Shown here one piece after another: positions 25,895 to 34,708 of a stretch of DNA of 45,237 bases. Below the pieces are notes generated by a model that saw only the letters and a program-made list of their open reading frames with translations, was not told where the DNA came from and ran no database searches. The stretch's first letter is position 1. Each line of letters opens with the position of its first letter. The translations under genes and the position numbers were made by a program. This stretch comes from Caldilineaceae bacterium (lineage in GTDB: Bacteria; Chloroflexota; Anaerolineae; Caldilineales; Caldilineaceae): assembly GCA_022821545.1 (NCBI GenBank), contig JAJEDJ010000040.1:1-45237 (forward strand), given 5' to 3'.

Positions 25895-26748
25895 TGGGAC
25901 TGGCCGCACAAAAACGCGTTCGCTCGATCATATCCTACTGCATTTTGGGTTTTTGGTCCTTTATCCTCCTCTTCCCCATGTATTGGGTGGTGATCACCTC
26001 TTTCAAGAATGCCATTGACATGTCGATCAAGGCGACATACATGCCCTTTATCGACTTTGAACCCGGTCTGCACGCCTGGCGCTATCTTTTCGTCGACCGG
26101 CTCACCTGGTTCCTCGACCCCTTCATGAACAGTGTGCTCGTCGCCTTCATCTCGTCGGCGCTCGCCCTGGTAATTGGCTCCAGCGCCGGTTATGCCCTGG
26201 CCCGTTTCGACTACGGCGGCCGCAACAATTCTATCGTTTTAGGATTCATGTCTCAGCGCATGTTCCCGGGGGCGCTCTTCATACTCGCCTTTCTGGTGAT
26301 GTTTCGCGAGTTGGGCCTCCTCGACACACGCCTGGCCCTCATTATCGTTTACAGCAGCGGCGCCATTCCCTTCATCGTCTGGGTGATGCGCGACTTTTTC
26401 GAAGGGCTTCCGGTGGAAATCGAGGAAAGCGCCATGATTGACGGCGCCAACCGTCTCGGCGTCCTCTTCCGCATCGCCATGCCCCTGGCCGCGCCCGGTC
26501 TCGTGGCCGTATTCGTCCTCTCCCTGATCGGCGCCTGGAACGAATACCTGGTCGCGCTCACGCTCACCTTCCGTGAAGCCATTACCATTCCACTCTTCAT
26601 GACCATGCAGGTCAGTCAGACCGGTTACACTGAATGGTGGAACATGAGCGCGATTTCGCTCGTCAGCGTCATCCCCGTCGTCGCGGCCGGCATGGCTCTG
26701 GAGAAATACATCACCGGCGGCTTGACCTTCGGCGCCCTCAAAGGTTAA
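25894..26748 (+). CDS. Sugar ABC transporter permease (MalG/UgpE type)
   Basis: The second permease, 284 residues with six predicted helices (first one SYCILGFWSFILLFPMYWVV). The EAA loop reads EESAMIDGANRLGVLFRIAMP. It is coupled to the previous gene by a one-base overlap. No ATP-binding subunit gene follows: the next gene is on the opposite strand, so a shared MsmX/UgpC-type ATPase encoded elsewhere is expected. Confidence 0.92.
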   Translation: MGLAAQKRVRSIISYCILGFWSFILLFPMYWVVITSFKNAIDMSIKATYMPFIDFEPGLHAWRYLFVDRLTWFLDPFMNSVLVAFISSALALVIGSSAGYALARFDYGGRNNSIVLGFMSQRMFPGALFILAFLVMFRELGLLDTRLALIIVYSSGAIPFIVWVMRDFFEGLPVEIEESAMIDGANRLGVLFRIAMPLAAPGLVAVFVLSLIGAWNEYLVALTLTFREAITIPLFMTMQVSQTGYTEWWNMSAISLVSVIPVVAAGMALEKYITGGLTFGALKG

Positions 26749-26770
26749 CGCGGCCGAACCTGCCCGTATA

Positions 26771-27688
26771 TCAGCCGGACTCTGGCGACTCCTCCCTGCT
26801 GCGCCGCCGACCTATCCATAGCCGCACCAGCCAGATCAGAACAGCCAGCGGAATCAAAAAGACAAGCAGCAGCGGCGTCAGGTAAAGCACGGCCCAGATC
26901 AGCGCCGTCAGCAGCCCCTGCAGCGTTGCCACCAATGCCCGCAACGCGCTTCGCACCGGCCCGCTGGCGGTCCAGGGCTCCTCCACGATTGGCCGGTATA
27001 CGCTGTCCGGGATCAGCTCAACCCAGATCGTAGAAAAGTCGATCTGATTGTCCAACAGGTTTTTGCGTCCCTGCAGCGTCTCGATCTCTTCCCGGATCTG
27101 TGTCAAGCTGCGATGCACCTCTAGAATGTCCTCGACCTTGGAATTCGGCCTTTCCCGCACCTCAGTCAACAGGGCCAGCAACTCCGTCTCCGTGGCGCGC
27201 AGGTTTCGCAGCCGCGCATCGAGATCACTGTACTGGTCCGTAACATCCTGTCGGTTTACAGTCAGGTAATTCACGTCCGTGGCCAGCGCCTGCAACAGGT
27301 CCAACGCCTCTTCCAGGCCCGTGGCCGGCACACGAAGCGTTAACGATCCCCGCAGCACTTCCGACCCGTCATAGCCCCCCTTGGAAAGGTCCATGTCGGC
27401 CACGTACCCGCCCAGATCCGACACGGCCTGCTCGACACCGGTCAGCGCGGCCGCGGTGTCCGCCACAACCAGAGAGATGTTCGCATTTGCGATGACCTGG
27501 CGTGACGCCTCCGCACCGTCAGCCGCTCGCTGCGGCGCAGAGGCCTCTGCGGCCGCCGTATCGGGAGAGGGCGCACTCTCGGCGGCCGAGTCGGAAAAGG
27601 CCACATCCGAGGCACCGGCGGCACAGGCTGCGCACGTAATCCCCAAGAGAATCAGTAATATGGGGATGGTTAGTCGAATTCGTTCCAC
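26771..27688 (-). CDS. DUF4349 domain lipoprotein
   Basis: A 305-residue envelope protein. It has a signal peptide and a lipobox TCAAC (likely Cys22), an Ala/Ser/Glu-rich linker (to about 60), then the DUF4349 domain (about 60-230) with IANANISLVV, GGYVADMDLS and a long coiled-coil segment around LDARLRNLRATETELLALL. A C-terminal membrane helix (VLYLTPLLLVFLIPLAVLIW) is followed by an Arg-rich tail. Function of the family is unknown; it resembles membrane stress or surface proteins. The start is GTG, with AGGAG 9 bases upstream. It converges with the ABC permease 22 bases away. Confidence 0.86.
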   Translation of the reverse strand: MERIRLTIPILLILLGITCAACAAGASDVAFSDSAAESAPSPDTAAAEASAPQRAADGAEASRQVIANANISLVVADTAAALTGVEQAVSDLGGYVADMDLSKGGYDGSEVLRGSLTLRVPATGLEEALDLLQALATDVNYLTVNRQDVTDQYSDLDARLRNLRATETELLALLTEVRERPNSKVEDILEVHRSLTQIREEIETLQGRKNLLDNQIDFSTIWVELIPDSVYRPIVEEPWTASGPVRSALRALVATLQGLLTALIWAVLYLTPLLLVFLIPLAVLIWLVRLWIGRRRSREESPESG

Positions 27689-27798
27689 TGTTCACACTCC
27701 TGTCATTTCAGCATGATGCAATGACTCTGGAGTATGGGACGAAATGAGCGGCCGAAATGTTCCCTGCACAACCGTTCCGGCAGGTCCCCTCTTGTCTT

Positions 27799-28677
27799 TC
27801 AGCCCCCAAATTTGTCTGAGGCAACGCCTCGCACCCCCGGATCCGCTACAAACAGCCCGCCCGCATGAGGCTGTTCGGCCTTCTCCGCGTCACTCATTCG
27901 GAAGGAGGCGCTCGTGATGTAGAGCTGGTCCAGGTTCGGTCCTCCGAAGGCGCAGGCCGTGATACTGGACGTCGGCAGCACGACCTCCGCCAGCACGGCA
28001 GCCGTGTCAGGATTCCAGCGCCGTACACGGCTGGCCCCGTAATGCGCCACCCAAAGCATCCCTTCCTCGTCGATCGTGAACCCGTCGGCAAAGCCCATCT
28101 CTTCCGGGATATCGATGACGATCCGTTCATTGTCGATGCCGCCCGTTCCAGCGTCGTAGTCGTAGGCGCGGATGGCAAAATCGAGCGAATCGGTGTAGTA
28201 CATCGTCTTTGCGTCCAGGCTCCAGATGATGCCGTTCGAGATTCCGATGTCTTCGATCATCCTGTGAACGCTGTGGTCGGTGTCCATCCGGTAGACGCTG
28301 CCCTGGTCCGACTGGTCGTCATAGGCCATCGTGCCCGCCCAGAAACGTCCGGCGGGATCGCACTTGCCGTCATTGAAGCGGTTGTCCGGCAGATGGGACT
28401 CCGGATCAACAAGCAGCTCCACCGCTCCGCCGGCCGGGTCAAAGGCGGCGAAACCGTCCTTGAGGGCCAGCATCAGCCCGCCGGACGCCCGTTGCACCAC
28501 CGTTCCGACGTGTTGCCCAACGTCCCATTCCCTGTTCGCCCCTGTCGCCGGGTCATAGGCATACAGCTTGCTCGACATGATATCCACCCACCACAGCACA
28601 TTTTCGTCGGCGTCCCAAATGGGCCCTTCGCCCACAAGCGCGTGGGCGTCGATGAGAAGATCAACACTTATGGACAT
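27799..28677 (-). CDS. SMP-30/gluconolactonase family protein
   Basis: A six-bladed beta-propeller lactonase, 292 residues, which by family hydrolyses sugar acid lactones with a divalent metal. The metal ligands are visible: Glu18 (GEGPIWD), Asn102 region (FNDGKCDPAGRFW), Asn148 (ISNGIIW) and Asp198 (FADGFTID). AGGAGGAGG stands 7 bases before ATG. It follows the LLM oxidoreductase on the same strand after 62 bases, so an oxidoreductase-plus-lactonase operon is likely. Confidence 0.92.
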   Translation of the reverse strand: MSISVDLLIDAHALVGEGPIWDADENVLWWVDIMSSKLYAYDPATGANREWDVGQHVGTVVQRASGGLMLALKDGFAAFDPAGGAVELLVDPESHLPDNRFNDGKCDPAGRFWAGTMAYDDQSDQGSVYRMDTDHSVHRMIEDIGISNGIIWSLDAKTMYYTDSLDFAIRAYDYDAGTGGIDNERIVIDIPEEMGFADGFTIDEEGMLWVAHYGASRVRRWNPDTAAVLAEVVLPTSSITACAFGGPNLDQLYITSASFRMSDAEKAEQPHAGGLFVADPGVRGVASDKFGG

Positions 28678-28739
28678 TCGATTCCTCCTCCTGGAATCTT
28701 GTTAATCTTTCGAATGGATTTCTGAGATAACAGTTTAGT

Positions 28740-29684
28740 TCAATCCTTGAAGCGCGGCAGTACTTCCTGGATGAACAACTCCGTGCCCGCCGTTTCCGGG
28801 AAATCGGCAATTCGGATCTGAAACAGACTGGAGCCGGCGTCAATAAACGCCTGCAACTGCGCGGCCACCTGGTCCGGCGTGCCTGCAATCGCGCCTCTGC
28901 CTCCCAGCGCGTAGGGTGACGCCTCCCCCTGCTGGCGGGCTACGTCCTCCGAACAGTGGACCGCGATCGGAGGCAGGGCGTTCGTCTTGCGGATCTCATC
29001 AAAATCCCGGCCCACCGCCGCGCAGTGTTCTCGCAAGACACGCAATTTGTGCGCAAAAATCTCAGGCGTCCCGCCCGGCAAATTCCACCAGTCGGCGTGC
29101 TTGGCCACCACCCGCAACGTCAACTGTTCGCCGCCCCCGCCAACCATAATCGGCGGCGGCGGATCCGGCTGGGGATGGCAGTAAGCATTGTCGATGCGGT
29201 AGTGGCGGCCTTCGTAACTGGCAGGTGATTCCGTCCACAAGAGTTTGACGATCTCAATCGTCTCCTCCAACTGCCGAATCCGGGCCGCCGGTCTGGGATA
29301 CGGCCAATTGTAGGCTTCGTACTCCTCCTCCAACCAGCCGGCCCCGATCCCAAAAATGTGGCGCCCGCCCGTAAGCCACTGGAGCGAGGCAGCAATCTTG
29401 GCCGACAGCGCCGGGTTGCGATAGGACTGGCAATAGACCAGACTGCCCCAGTCATAGTTCGGATAGCGGGCAGCGAAATAGGCCAGCGTCGTCACCACTT
29501 CGGTGGCAGGCGTATCTCTCGGTACAAAGGTCCCCCACGGATGCACGTGATCGTCCACCCAAACCGACGTCAAATGGCCGTCCATCAGCTGAAGATGTGT
29601 ATGCATCTGCTCCAGAAAAGTGCCGGCATCGCTCCCCTCCGTCGGAAAGGATGGCGCGTGCCAGCCGAAGTCCACTGATTGCAT
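28740..29684 (-). CDS. LLM class oxidoreductase (luciferase-like, F420- or FMN-dependent)
   Basis: A 314-residue TIM-barrel flavin/F420 oxidoreductase. It shows SLVYCQSYRNPALSAKIAAS, then the GRHIFGIGAGWLEEEY segment and PPPIMVGGGGEQLTL that are characteristic of the luciferase-like group, several of which use F420. The substrate cannot be told. AAGGAG lies about 8 bases upstream of ATG. With the SMP-30 gene downstream, oxidation of an aldose to a lactone (as in F420-dependent glucose-6-phosphate dehydrogenase relatives) is a possible pairing, but this is inference. Confidence 0.88.
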   Translation of the reverse strand: MQSVDFGWHAPSFPTEGSDAGTFLEQMHTHLQLMDGHLTSVWVDDHVHPWGTFVPRDTPATEVVTTLAYFAARYPNYDWGSLVYCQSYRNPALSAKIAASLQWLTGGRHIFGIGAGWLEEEYEAYNWPYPRPAARIRQLEETIEIVKLLWTESPASYEGRHYRIDNAYCHPQPDPPPPIMVGGGGEQLTLRVVAKHADWWNLPGGTPEIFAHKLRVLREHCAAVGRDFDEIRKTNALPPIAVHCSEDVARQQGEASPYALGGRGAIAGTPDQVAAQLQAFIDAGSSLFQIRIADFPETAGTELFIQEVLPRFKD

Positions 29685-29851
29685 ATCGTCGGCTCCTTGT
29701 GTCGATTCGGCCGCTCGTCAGGCGTCCACCGCATTGCGGGAACTGAGCCCGGCGGCAATGATGAGTCCGCTGCAGTCCGCTGTCGGCAGCGAGGTTGGAC
29801 AAGCGACAGGACGCCGGCTTGTCGGCAGGTTTGGCGTGATCCGGCCATGCC

Positions 29852-29880
29852 AGTATAGCTGTCCCTGACAGCGGTCGCAA
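29852..29880 (-). promoter_or_regulatory. Candidate promoter and operator of the LLM/SMP-30 pair
   Basis: On the - strand TTGCGA (29875-29880), a 17-base spacer and TATACT (29852-29857). The spacer contains CTGTC-CCT-GACAG (29859-29871), a perfect inverted repeat between the two hexamers. This would give a leader of about 160 bases before the LLM gene. Confidence 0.45.
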
Positions 29881-29978
29881 CCCACCCGCCATCGCGACCC
29901 CTGGCGCCGGCCCGCACGCACTGAAGGGGATCATCCCCCCTGTTTTCGATTTCCGGGGCGTGTTATACTCCGTACATA

Positions 29979-31337
29979 GTGCCGTCCGGCGCGTTTCTAT
30001 CTGCCTGTGAACACGACGTGAACACCGCCAATCTATTCCTTCGCCGCATTCAGAGGATATCCCTGTGGCCGGCCCTCTTCCTGTCCGTCGCGCTGGCCGC
30101 AGCCTGCGAACCTTCTCCAACCGTGAATGTGCTCGGTTACATGCTCGAGCAGCGGTTGGGGGGCCCGGTAGAACCTGACCCCACCGTCGCCAGGGGCAGC
30201 CTGTCCGGTCACGTGCTGTATGCAGGTGAACCCGTGGAAGGCGCCTCGGTAATCGTCGCCACGCGTACGGGTACACCCTATGCCGCGCGCACCGACGAAT
30301 CCGGGCGCTATCGCATTGACAATATCCCTCTCGGACGATACGTGCCGGCGGCTGTCGCCCCGGATTTTGAAGAGACCGCCCTCAGCGGCGCATTTGACCT
30401 CCCTTACCCAGTCACAGTGCAGGCCGGCGAAACGACCCAAGTACCCGCGCTCAACCTGCGGCGTCACCGGCCGCGCCCATTACCCGCCCCCTTGCCGGAG
30501 GCCGCGGATCTCTGGTCCGGCGAACCGGTCACCAAGACGGCCCCGTTTCCCGCGGGCGCGGCGGCCTGGGAACGCGCGTATGCCTTCACACGCGACGGCG
30601 CTCGAATCATCTCTCTGCGGCTCTATCAGCCCTTAGCCAGTTCCGGCGAGAAGTTGCCCCTGTTGTTCGGTCTCTACCCCGGTTGGGTTGACGACTGGGC
30701 TACTGTCAATGTGGCCCTGGCCGATGCAGGTTACTCCGTCCTGGCGCTGTCACCTTCCGGCGTCTGGGGCGTGGACGTGGCCGCCCATGCCGAGGACGCC
30801 CGCCTCGCGCTCGCATTGGCACGCGGCGGCCACCTGGGCGTGGACCTGGCCGACGTTCCGGCGGTGGCCCTTGGGGGCAGCTTCAGCAGCGCAATCGTCA
30901 ACCGGTTGCTGCGCGATGAGGGGGAACAGTTCGTCGCCTGGCTGACCCTGGGCGGCATCAGCAACGCCTTCACCGGCAGCTCGGACTTCTATGCCAAACG
31001 GCTGACCTTGCCCGAAAGGTTTCGCTACGTGATCCCTGCACTGGGTCCGGCGAACCTCTATCCCCTGCCCTTCCTCTACTTCTCGCCGGTCTACACGGCG
31101 TCCGGCCTGCCGCCTACAATGATCATTCACACGGACGTGGACCGCATCATTCCCATCAGCCAGGCCTATGAACTGGAAAAGGAGCTGCGGGACGCAGGAG
31201 TATACGTGGAGGTGTTGTACTATGAGGATGTCAGCCACTATCTTCAGATTGGCGATGACCTGACCGAGTCCGGCAAAGAGATGTTTTGGCAGGTGCTGAA
31301 GTTCCTGGCGTCCCAGACGGCGCAGAATGGGGAGTGA
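29979..31337 (+). CDS. Lipoprotein with carboxypeptidase-regulatory-like and alpha/beta hydrolase domains
   Basis: Up to 452 residues. A signal peptide with lipobox ALAAAC is followed by a carboxypeptidase-regulatory-like beta sandwich (about 68-150, with SGHVLYAGEPVEGASVIV and TDESGRYRIDNIPLG) and an alpha/beta hydrolase domain (about 190-445). Hydrolase residues are Ser in LGGSFSSA, Asp in HTDVDRIIPIS and His in DVSHYLQ; the elbow is G-x-S-x-S rather than G-x-S-x-G. It is probably an exported esterase or peptidase tethered to the membrane. The start is uncertain: GTG 29979 lies about where transcription from TATACT (29964-29969) would start (leaderless), while GTG 30018 gives a more ordinary signal peptide. 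Confidence 0.78.
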   Translation: MPSGAFLSACEHDVNTANLFLRRIQRISLWPALFLSVALAAACEPSPTVNVLGYMLEQRLGGPVEPDPTVARGSLSGHVLYAGEPVEGASVIVATRTGTPYAARTDESGRYRIDNIPLGRYVPAAVAPDFEETALSGAFDLPYPVTVQAGETTQVPALNLRRHRPRPLPAPLPEAADLWSGEPVTKTAPFPAGAAAWERAYAFTRDGARIISLRLYQPLASSGEKLPLLFGLYPGWVDDWATVNVALADAGYSVLALSPSGVWGVDVAAHAEDARLALALARGGHLGVDLADVPAVALGGSFSSAIVNRLLRDEGEQFVAWLTLGGISNAFTGSSDFYAKRLTLPERFRYVIPALGPANLYPLPFLYFSPVYTASGLPPTMIIHTDVDRIIPISQAYELEKELRDAGVYVEVLYYEDVSHYLQIGDDLTESGKEMFWQVLKFLASQTAQNGE

Positions 31338-31380
31338 AGCAAGAGGAATACCATTCTTTCTTTCCTGTATGGAGGATCCG

Positions 31381-32352
31381 ATGAGTGATCTGACTGCTGT
31401 TTCAGTTAACGAGAACGAATACCGGGCGCTCGCGTCCGGAGCAGCCCTGCAGCTGCGGCCCCAGTACGGTATTCTGCTGCTGGGGGAACGCGACCGCGCC
31501 GATTTTCTCCAGAGAATGACAACCAATGACATCGCTCGCCTCCAACCCGGCCAGGCCGCGTTGACTGTTCTCACCAGCCCGGTGGCGCGCATCGATGCCG
31601 TCTTCTCCGTCCTCTGCCGACAGGATGATCTCATGCTTTTGACGGCCGCAGGGCAGGCCGATTCCTTGCGGCAGCACCTGCAGAGCCAGATCTTCTTCAT
31701 GGACAAAGTTACCGTCAGCGACGAGAGCGGCAACCTGGGCCGGCTGCGCCTGCTCGGTCCGGCGGCGGGCGAGCTGCTGCAGGCCGCCGGACTGCCCCAA
31801 CCGGCATCCGACGACCATTTCCTTGAAGACGACGGCTTAGCCGTTCTGCGGCAAGAGCGTTATGACGTTCCCGGCTATGAAATCATCGCCTCCGTTAACG
31901 CGATGGACGCGCTTCAGGAGAGGCTGACTGACGCAGGCGCCGTCCTGCTCGCCGGCGCCGACAGTTATGAGGCCCGTCGCATCGAGTTGGGCCGTCCCCG
32001 GCCTGGAACGGAGCTGACTGACGCCTTTTCGCCGCTGGAGACAGGCATGGCCTGGGTCTGCGCCGAAGATAAGGGATGCTACACCGGCCAGGAGATAATC
32101 GCCCGCCAACTCACTTACGACAAGGTAACGCGCACACTGGTACGCCTGCGCAGCGAACTGCCGCTTTCGGAGGGCGCGGCCGTCAGCTTCGATGGGCGCG
32201 CAGTCGGCACTGTGACGAGCAGCGCTGTCAGTCCGACAACCGGGCCGGTGGCGCTGGCAGTGCTGAAACGGCCCCACAATACCGAAGGCGTCGAGGTCTC
32301 GGTAGAGGGCGCCGCCGCCCACGTCGAACAGATACTCCCTCCCGGGCGTTGA
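31381..32352 (+). CDS. ygfZ: Folate-binding Fe-S maintenance protein YgfZ
   Basis: A GcvT-like protein of 323 residues that uses tetrahydrofolate to help assemble or repair Fe-S enzymes such as lipoyl synthase and MiaB. The diagnostic motif is present as KGCYTGQE (231-238), including Cys233. The N-terminal folate-binding half begins with [17 protein letters not shown]. The ATG at 31381 has TGGAGG 6 bases upstream; an earlier in-frame start at 31327 would overlap the preceding gene and lacks family resemblance. A LipM-type gene follows, in agreement with a role in lipoyl metabolism. Confidence 0.92.
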   Translation: MSDLTAVSVNENEYRALASGAALQLRPQYGILLLGERDRADFLQRMTTNDIARLQPGQAALTVLTSPVARIDAVFSVLCRQDDLMLLTAAGQADSLRQHLQSQIFFMDKVTVSDESGNLGRLRLLGPAAGELLQAAGLPQPASDDHFLEDDGLAVLRQERYDVPGYEIIASVNAMDALQERLTDAGAVLLAGADSYEARRIELGRPRPGTELTDAFSPLETGMAWVCAEDKGCYTGQEIIARQLTYDKVTRTLVRLRSELPLSEGAAVSFDGRAVGTVTSSAVSPTTGPVALAVLKRPHNTEGVEVSVEGAAAHVEQILPPGR

Positions 32353-32422
32353 GCCGCGACGGCCGGTCTCCGGCTGCCCGCTTCCAAGCGATCTCCGGAT
32401 CTGCATGCGTTGCGGGCAATTC

Positions 32423-32450
32423 GTTGCCAGCCACTTGTTGCCAGCCACTT
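32423..32450. repeat. Exact tandem duplication of a 14-base word
   Basis: GTTGCCAGCCACTT occurs twice in immediate succession between ygfZ and lipM. It can be split into 7-base units. See the finding on 7-base periodic repeats. Confidence 0.85.
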
Positions 32451-32467
32451 TCAGCTGCCGTCTCTTT

Positions 32468-33301
32468 ATGTCATCCCCACTTTGGCGTCTAATCATCGAG
32501 GACTCGCCCCGCTCCGGCGCAGCCAACATGGCGGTTGACGAGGCTATTGCAGAGGCCGCGGCTGCCGGCGCCGCCCCTCCCACGCTGCGCTTCTACAGGT
32601 GGCAACTTCCCACTGTCAGCATCGGGCGCTTTCAAAAGATTGCCGACGTCGACGAAGGCGGGACGGCCGCGCTTGGCTACGACCTCGTGCGCCGCGCCAC
32701 CGGCGGCAGGGCGATCCTGCACGTCGACGAACTGACCTATTCCGTCGCCGGTCCAAGCGCAGAGCCGCAGATGTCCGGAGGCGTGATGGACGCCTACATG
32801 CGATTCAGCAACGCGCTGTTGTCCGGTCTGACTTCATTGGGGCTCAGGGCTGAAAACGCAGGCGCCGGCGCGCGCGCCGGCCGGGAACTGTCGGCGGCCT
32901 GTTTCGAAATGCCCAGCGCTTACGAAATCACCGCCGGAGGCCGCAAACTGATGGGAAGCGCTCAGAGCCGGCGCGAGGGCTATGTGTTACAACATGGCAG
33001 CTTACCGCTGTGGGGCGATGTCACGCGGCTGGTAGAGGTCCTCTCTCTCACGCCCGACGCGAAGGAGCGTCTGCGCCGGCAGCTGCGCCGGCAGGCAATC
33101 ACGCTTGCGGAAGCGCTCAATCTGCCACCGGATTCGGAACAGCTGGATTTCCTCCGCGTGGCCGCGGCGATGGCAGACGGGTTTGCGTCAGCGCTGGGCC
33201 AAAGCCTCGAACCGGGGGCGCTCTCAGCCAGCGAACTGCGCCGCAGCGCAAAACTGATCCGCATTCGCTACGCAGACCCCGCTTGGACTCGACAACGGTA
33301 A
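32468..33301 (+). CDS. lipM: Octanoyltransferase LipM-like / lipoate-protein ligase A family
   Basis: Transfers octanoate from acyl-carrier protein to lipoyl domains (GcvH), or attaches lipoate. The 277-residue protein has the LplA/LipB fold: [27 protein letters not shown] and [22 protein letters not shown]. Cys145 in [12 protein letters not shown] stands where LipM has its acyl-thioester cysteine, with Lys160 as the substrate lysine; this favours LipM over a true ATP-dependent ligase. The ATG at 32468 has a weak upstream site. ylxP follows with 6 bases between. Confidence 0.88.
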   Translation: MSSPLWRLIIEDSPRSGAANMAVDEAIAEAAAAGAAPPTLRFYRWQLPTVSIGRFQKIADVDEGGTAALGYDLVRRATGGRAILHVDELTYSVAGPSAEPQMSGGVMDAYMRFSNALLSGLTSLGLRAENAGAGARAGRELSAACFEMPSAYEITAGGRKLMGSAQSRREGYVLQHGSLPLWGDVTRLVEVLSLTPDAKERLRRQLRRQAITLAEALNLPPDSEQLDFLRVAAAMADGFASALGQSLEPGALSASELRRSAKLIRIRYADPAWTRQR

Positions 33302-33307
33302 ACTGAG

Positions 33308-33595
33308 ATGGCAATCGGGCATCTGACCCTCGAACTTTACCTGCCCCTGACCAGCTCGCTCAAAGAGAAGCGGGGCATCGTTAAGCCACTGATTGCCCGG
33401 TTGCGACGCGACTACAATGTATCGGTCTGTGAAGCTGAGGGGCAGGACATGCTGAGCAGAGCTGTGCTCGAAGTGGTCTGTGTCAGCCAGAACGGCGCGC
33501 TGGCATACAGACAACTCGAAAAGATCGCCACGCGCGTCGAAAACTGGCGTCTCGACGCCGAAGTCGTTGACTACCTGATTGAAATGGTTGCCTGA
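33308..33595 (+). CDS. ylxP: DUF503 family protein (YlxP-like)
   Basis: A 95-residue protein of the DUF503 family, often found near translation and ribosome-maturation genes. The family pattern [29 protein letters not shown] is clear, followed by a second helix-strand pair. A ribosome-associated role is inferred from other genomes. It is the last gene of the ygfZ-lipM-ylxP run and converges with lgt 14 bases away. Confidence 0.9.
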   Translation: MAIGHLTLELYLPLTSSLKEKRGIVKPLIARLRRDYNVSVCEAEGQDMLSRAVLEVVCVSQNGALAYRQLEKIATRVENWRLDAEVVDYLIEMVA

Positions 33596-33609
33596 ATTGT
33601 GAACGCACG

Positions 33610-34569
33610 TCAGCCGGCGTGCGCGGCGAGCGGAACGCCCGGCGAGGGGTTGTGTCTGCTCAACGCGAAAAGGGAATCTTTCCGATTGTCCTGGGCCGAC
33701 CAGCCGTAGTGGCGCAGAACGAGCAGGGCAATGCTGACGGCAACGCTGATGATTGCGATCCACTGGGCCGTCGCCAGCTCCCCCATTACCCACGCGTCCG
33801 GGCGGAAGTACTCGACCCAGAAGCGGCCCAACGGGTAGGCGATGAAGTACATGAGCGCGCCATCGCCCCGGCGCAGCCTGTGCCCGAACTGCCAGTAGAT
33901 GAGATAAAGCAGCCCAAACAGCAGGAGGCTCCAACCGGCTTCATAGAAAAAGGTCGGGTGGAAGCCGTTGCCGGCGTACCAGTCCAGGGTGGCTTGCGGG
34001 ACGTCGGCAACACCACAAGGCGGCGCGCCTTCAGGGCGCTGGCAGGGATGCACGGGGTTAATGTAGAACGCCCAGGGCAGGTCCGTTGCCTGCCCATACA
34101 GTTCCTGATTTGCGAAGTTTCCCAAACGCCCGATCGCCTGAGCCACCAGTACGTTGGGGCCGATGTAGTCCAAGTAGCTCAGAAAGCTGAGCCCGCTGCG
34201 CCTGGTATAAAGGATGATGGCGATGACTCCGCCAATCAGCCCGCCGTAAATGCCCAGGCCCGTAAACCCGAACCCCGCCTTCCCCCCGCCCCACAGTCTG
34301 ACGATTTCAAACGGGTTCTCGCGGTAGAAGGCCCATCCGGGTCCTTCGGCCGGTGTGCTGAACACGTGATACAGCCGGGCGCCTATGATGCCCAGAAGCA
34401 GCGTCCAGGCCAGAAGGTTCCATATATGGTCAGGGTTTTCGCCGGCTCGCCGGGAAAGACGCGCTGACAGCCAGGCGGCGACGACAGCTCCGCCGACAAT
34501 GAATACGCCATACCAACCCGGAGCAAAATACCTGCCGAAGATTTCGAGTTCAAATATAGTCGGACCCAT
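33610..34569 (-). CDS. lgt: Prolipoprotein diacylglyceryl transferase
   Basis: The membrane enzyme that attaches diacylglycerol to the lipobox cysteine of prolipoproteins, using phosphatidylglycerol. The 319-residue protein has seven predicted helices, the Lgt signature GRLGNFANQE (147-156), and the periplasmic HPTFFYE motif. GARLYHV (63-69) holds the active-site Arg65 and His68 region. It is longer than E. coli Lgt (about 290) because of a cytoplasmic tail. Its activity fits the lipoproteins in this window (binding proteins, DUF4349, hydrolase). Confidence 0.94.
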   Translation of the reverse strand: MGPTIFELEIFGRYFAPGWYGVFIVGGAVVAAWLSARLSRRAGENPDHIWNLLAWTLLLGIIGARLYHVFSTPAEGPGWAFYRENPFEIVRLWGGGKAGFGFTGLGIYGGLIGGVIAIILYTRRSGLSFLSYLDYIGPNVLVAQAIGRLGNFANQELYGQATDLPWAFYINPVHPCQRPEGAPPCGVADVPQATLDWYAGNGFHPTFFYEAGWSLLLFGLLYLIYWQFGHRLRRGDGALMYFIAYPLGRFWVEYFRPDAWVMGELATAQWIAIISVAVSIALLVLRHYGWSAQDNRKDSLFALSRHNPSPGVPLAAHAG

Positions 34570-34601
34570 ACTGTTATCGTAGCCTTGTCATTGAAAACGC
34601 G

Positions 34602-34620
34602 CCGTTACATACCGTTACAT
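34602..34620. repeat. 9-base direct repeat downstream of the lgt -10 box
   Basis: CCGTTACAT at 34602-34610 and again at 34612-34620 (10-base period). On the lgt strand it lies about +3 to +21 from the predicted start, an operator-like place. Confidence 0.45.
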
Positions 34621-34629
34621 TTGTTCCCA

Positions 34630-34658
34630 AGTATAGAAGATCCTCGCGTTATTATGAA
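34630..34658 (-). promoter_or_regulatory. Candidate promoter of lgt
   Basis: On the - strand TTCATA (34653-34658), a 17-base spacer and TATACT (34630-34635). The leader would be about 55 bases. It separates lgt from the M28 gene upstream, so lgt is likely its own unit. Confidence 0.48.
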
Positions 34659-34708
34659 AAATTCGCTGGATTGACGTCTCGTTTCTTTCCCGCGCGGACT
34701 CTCGAACG

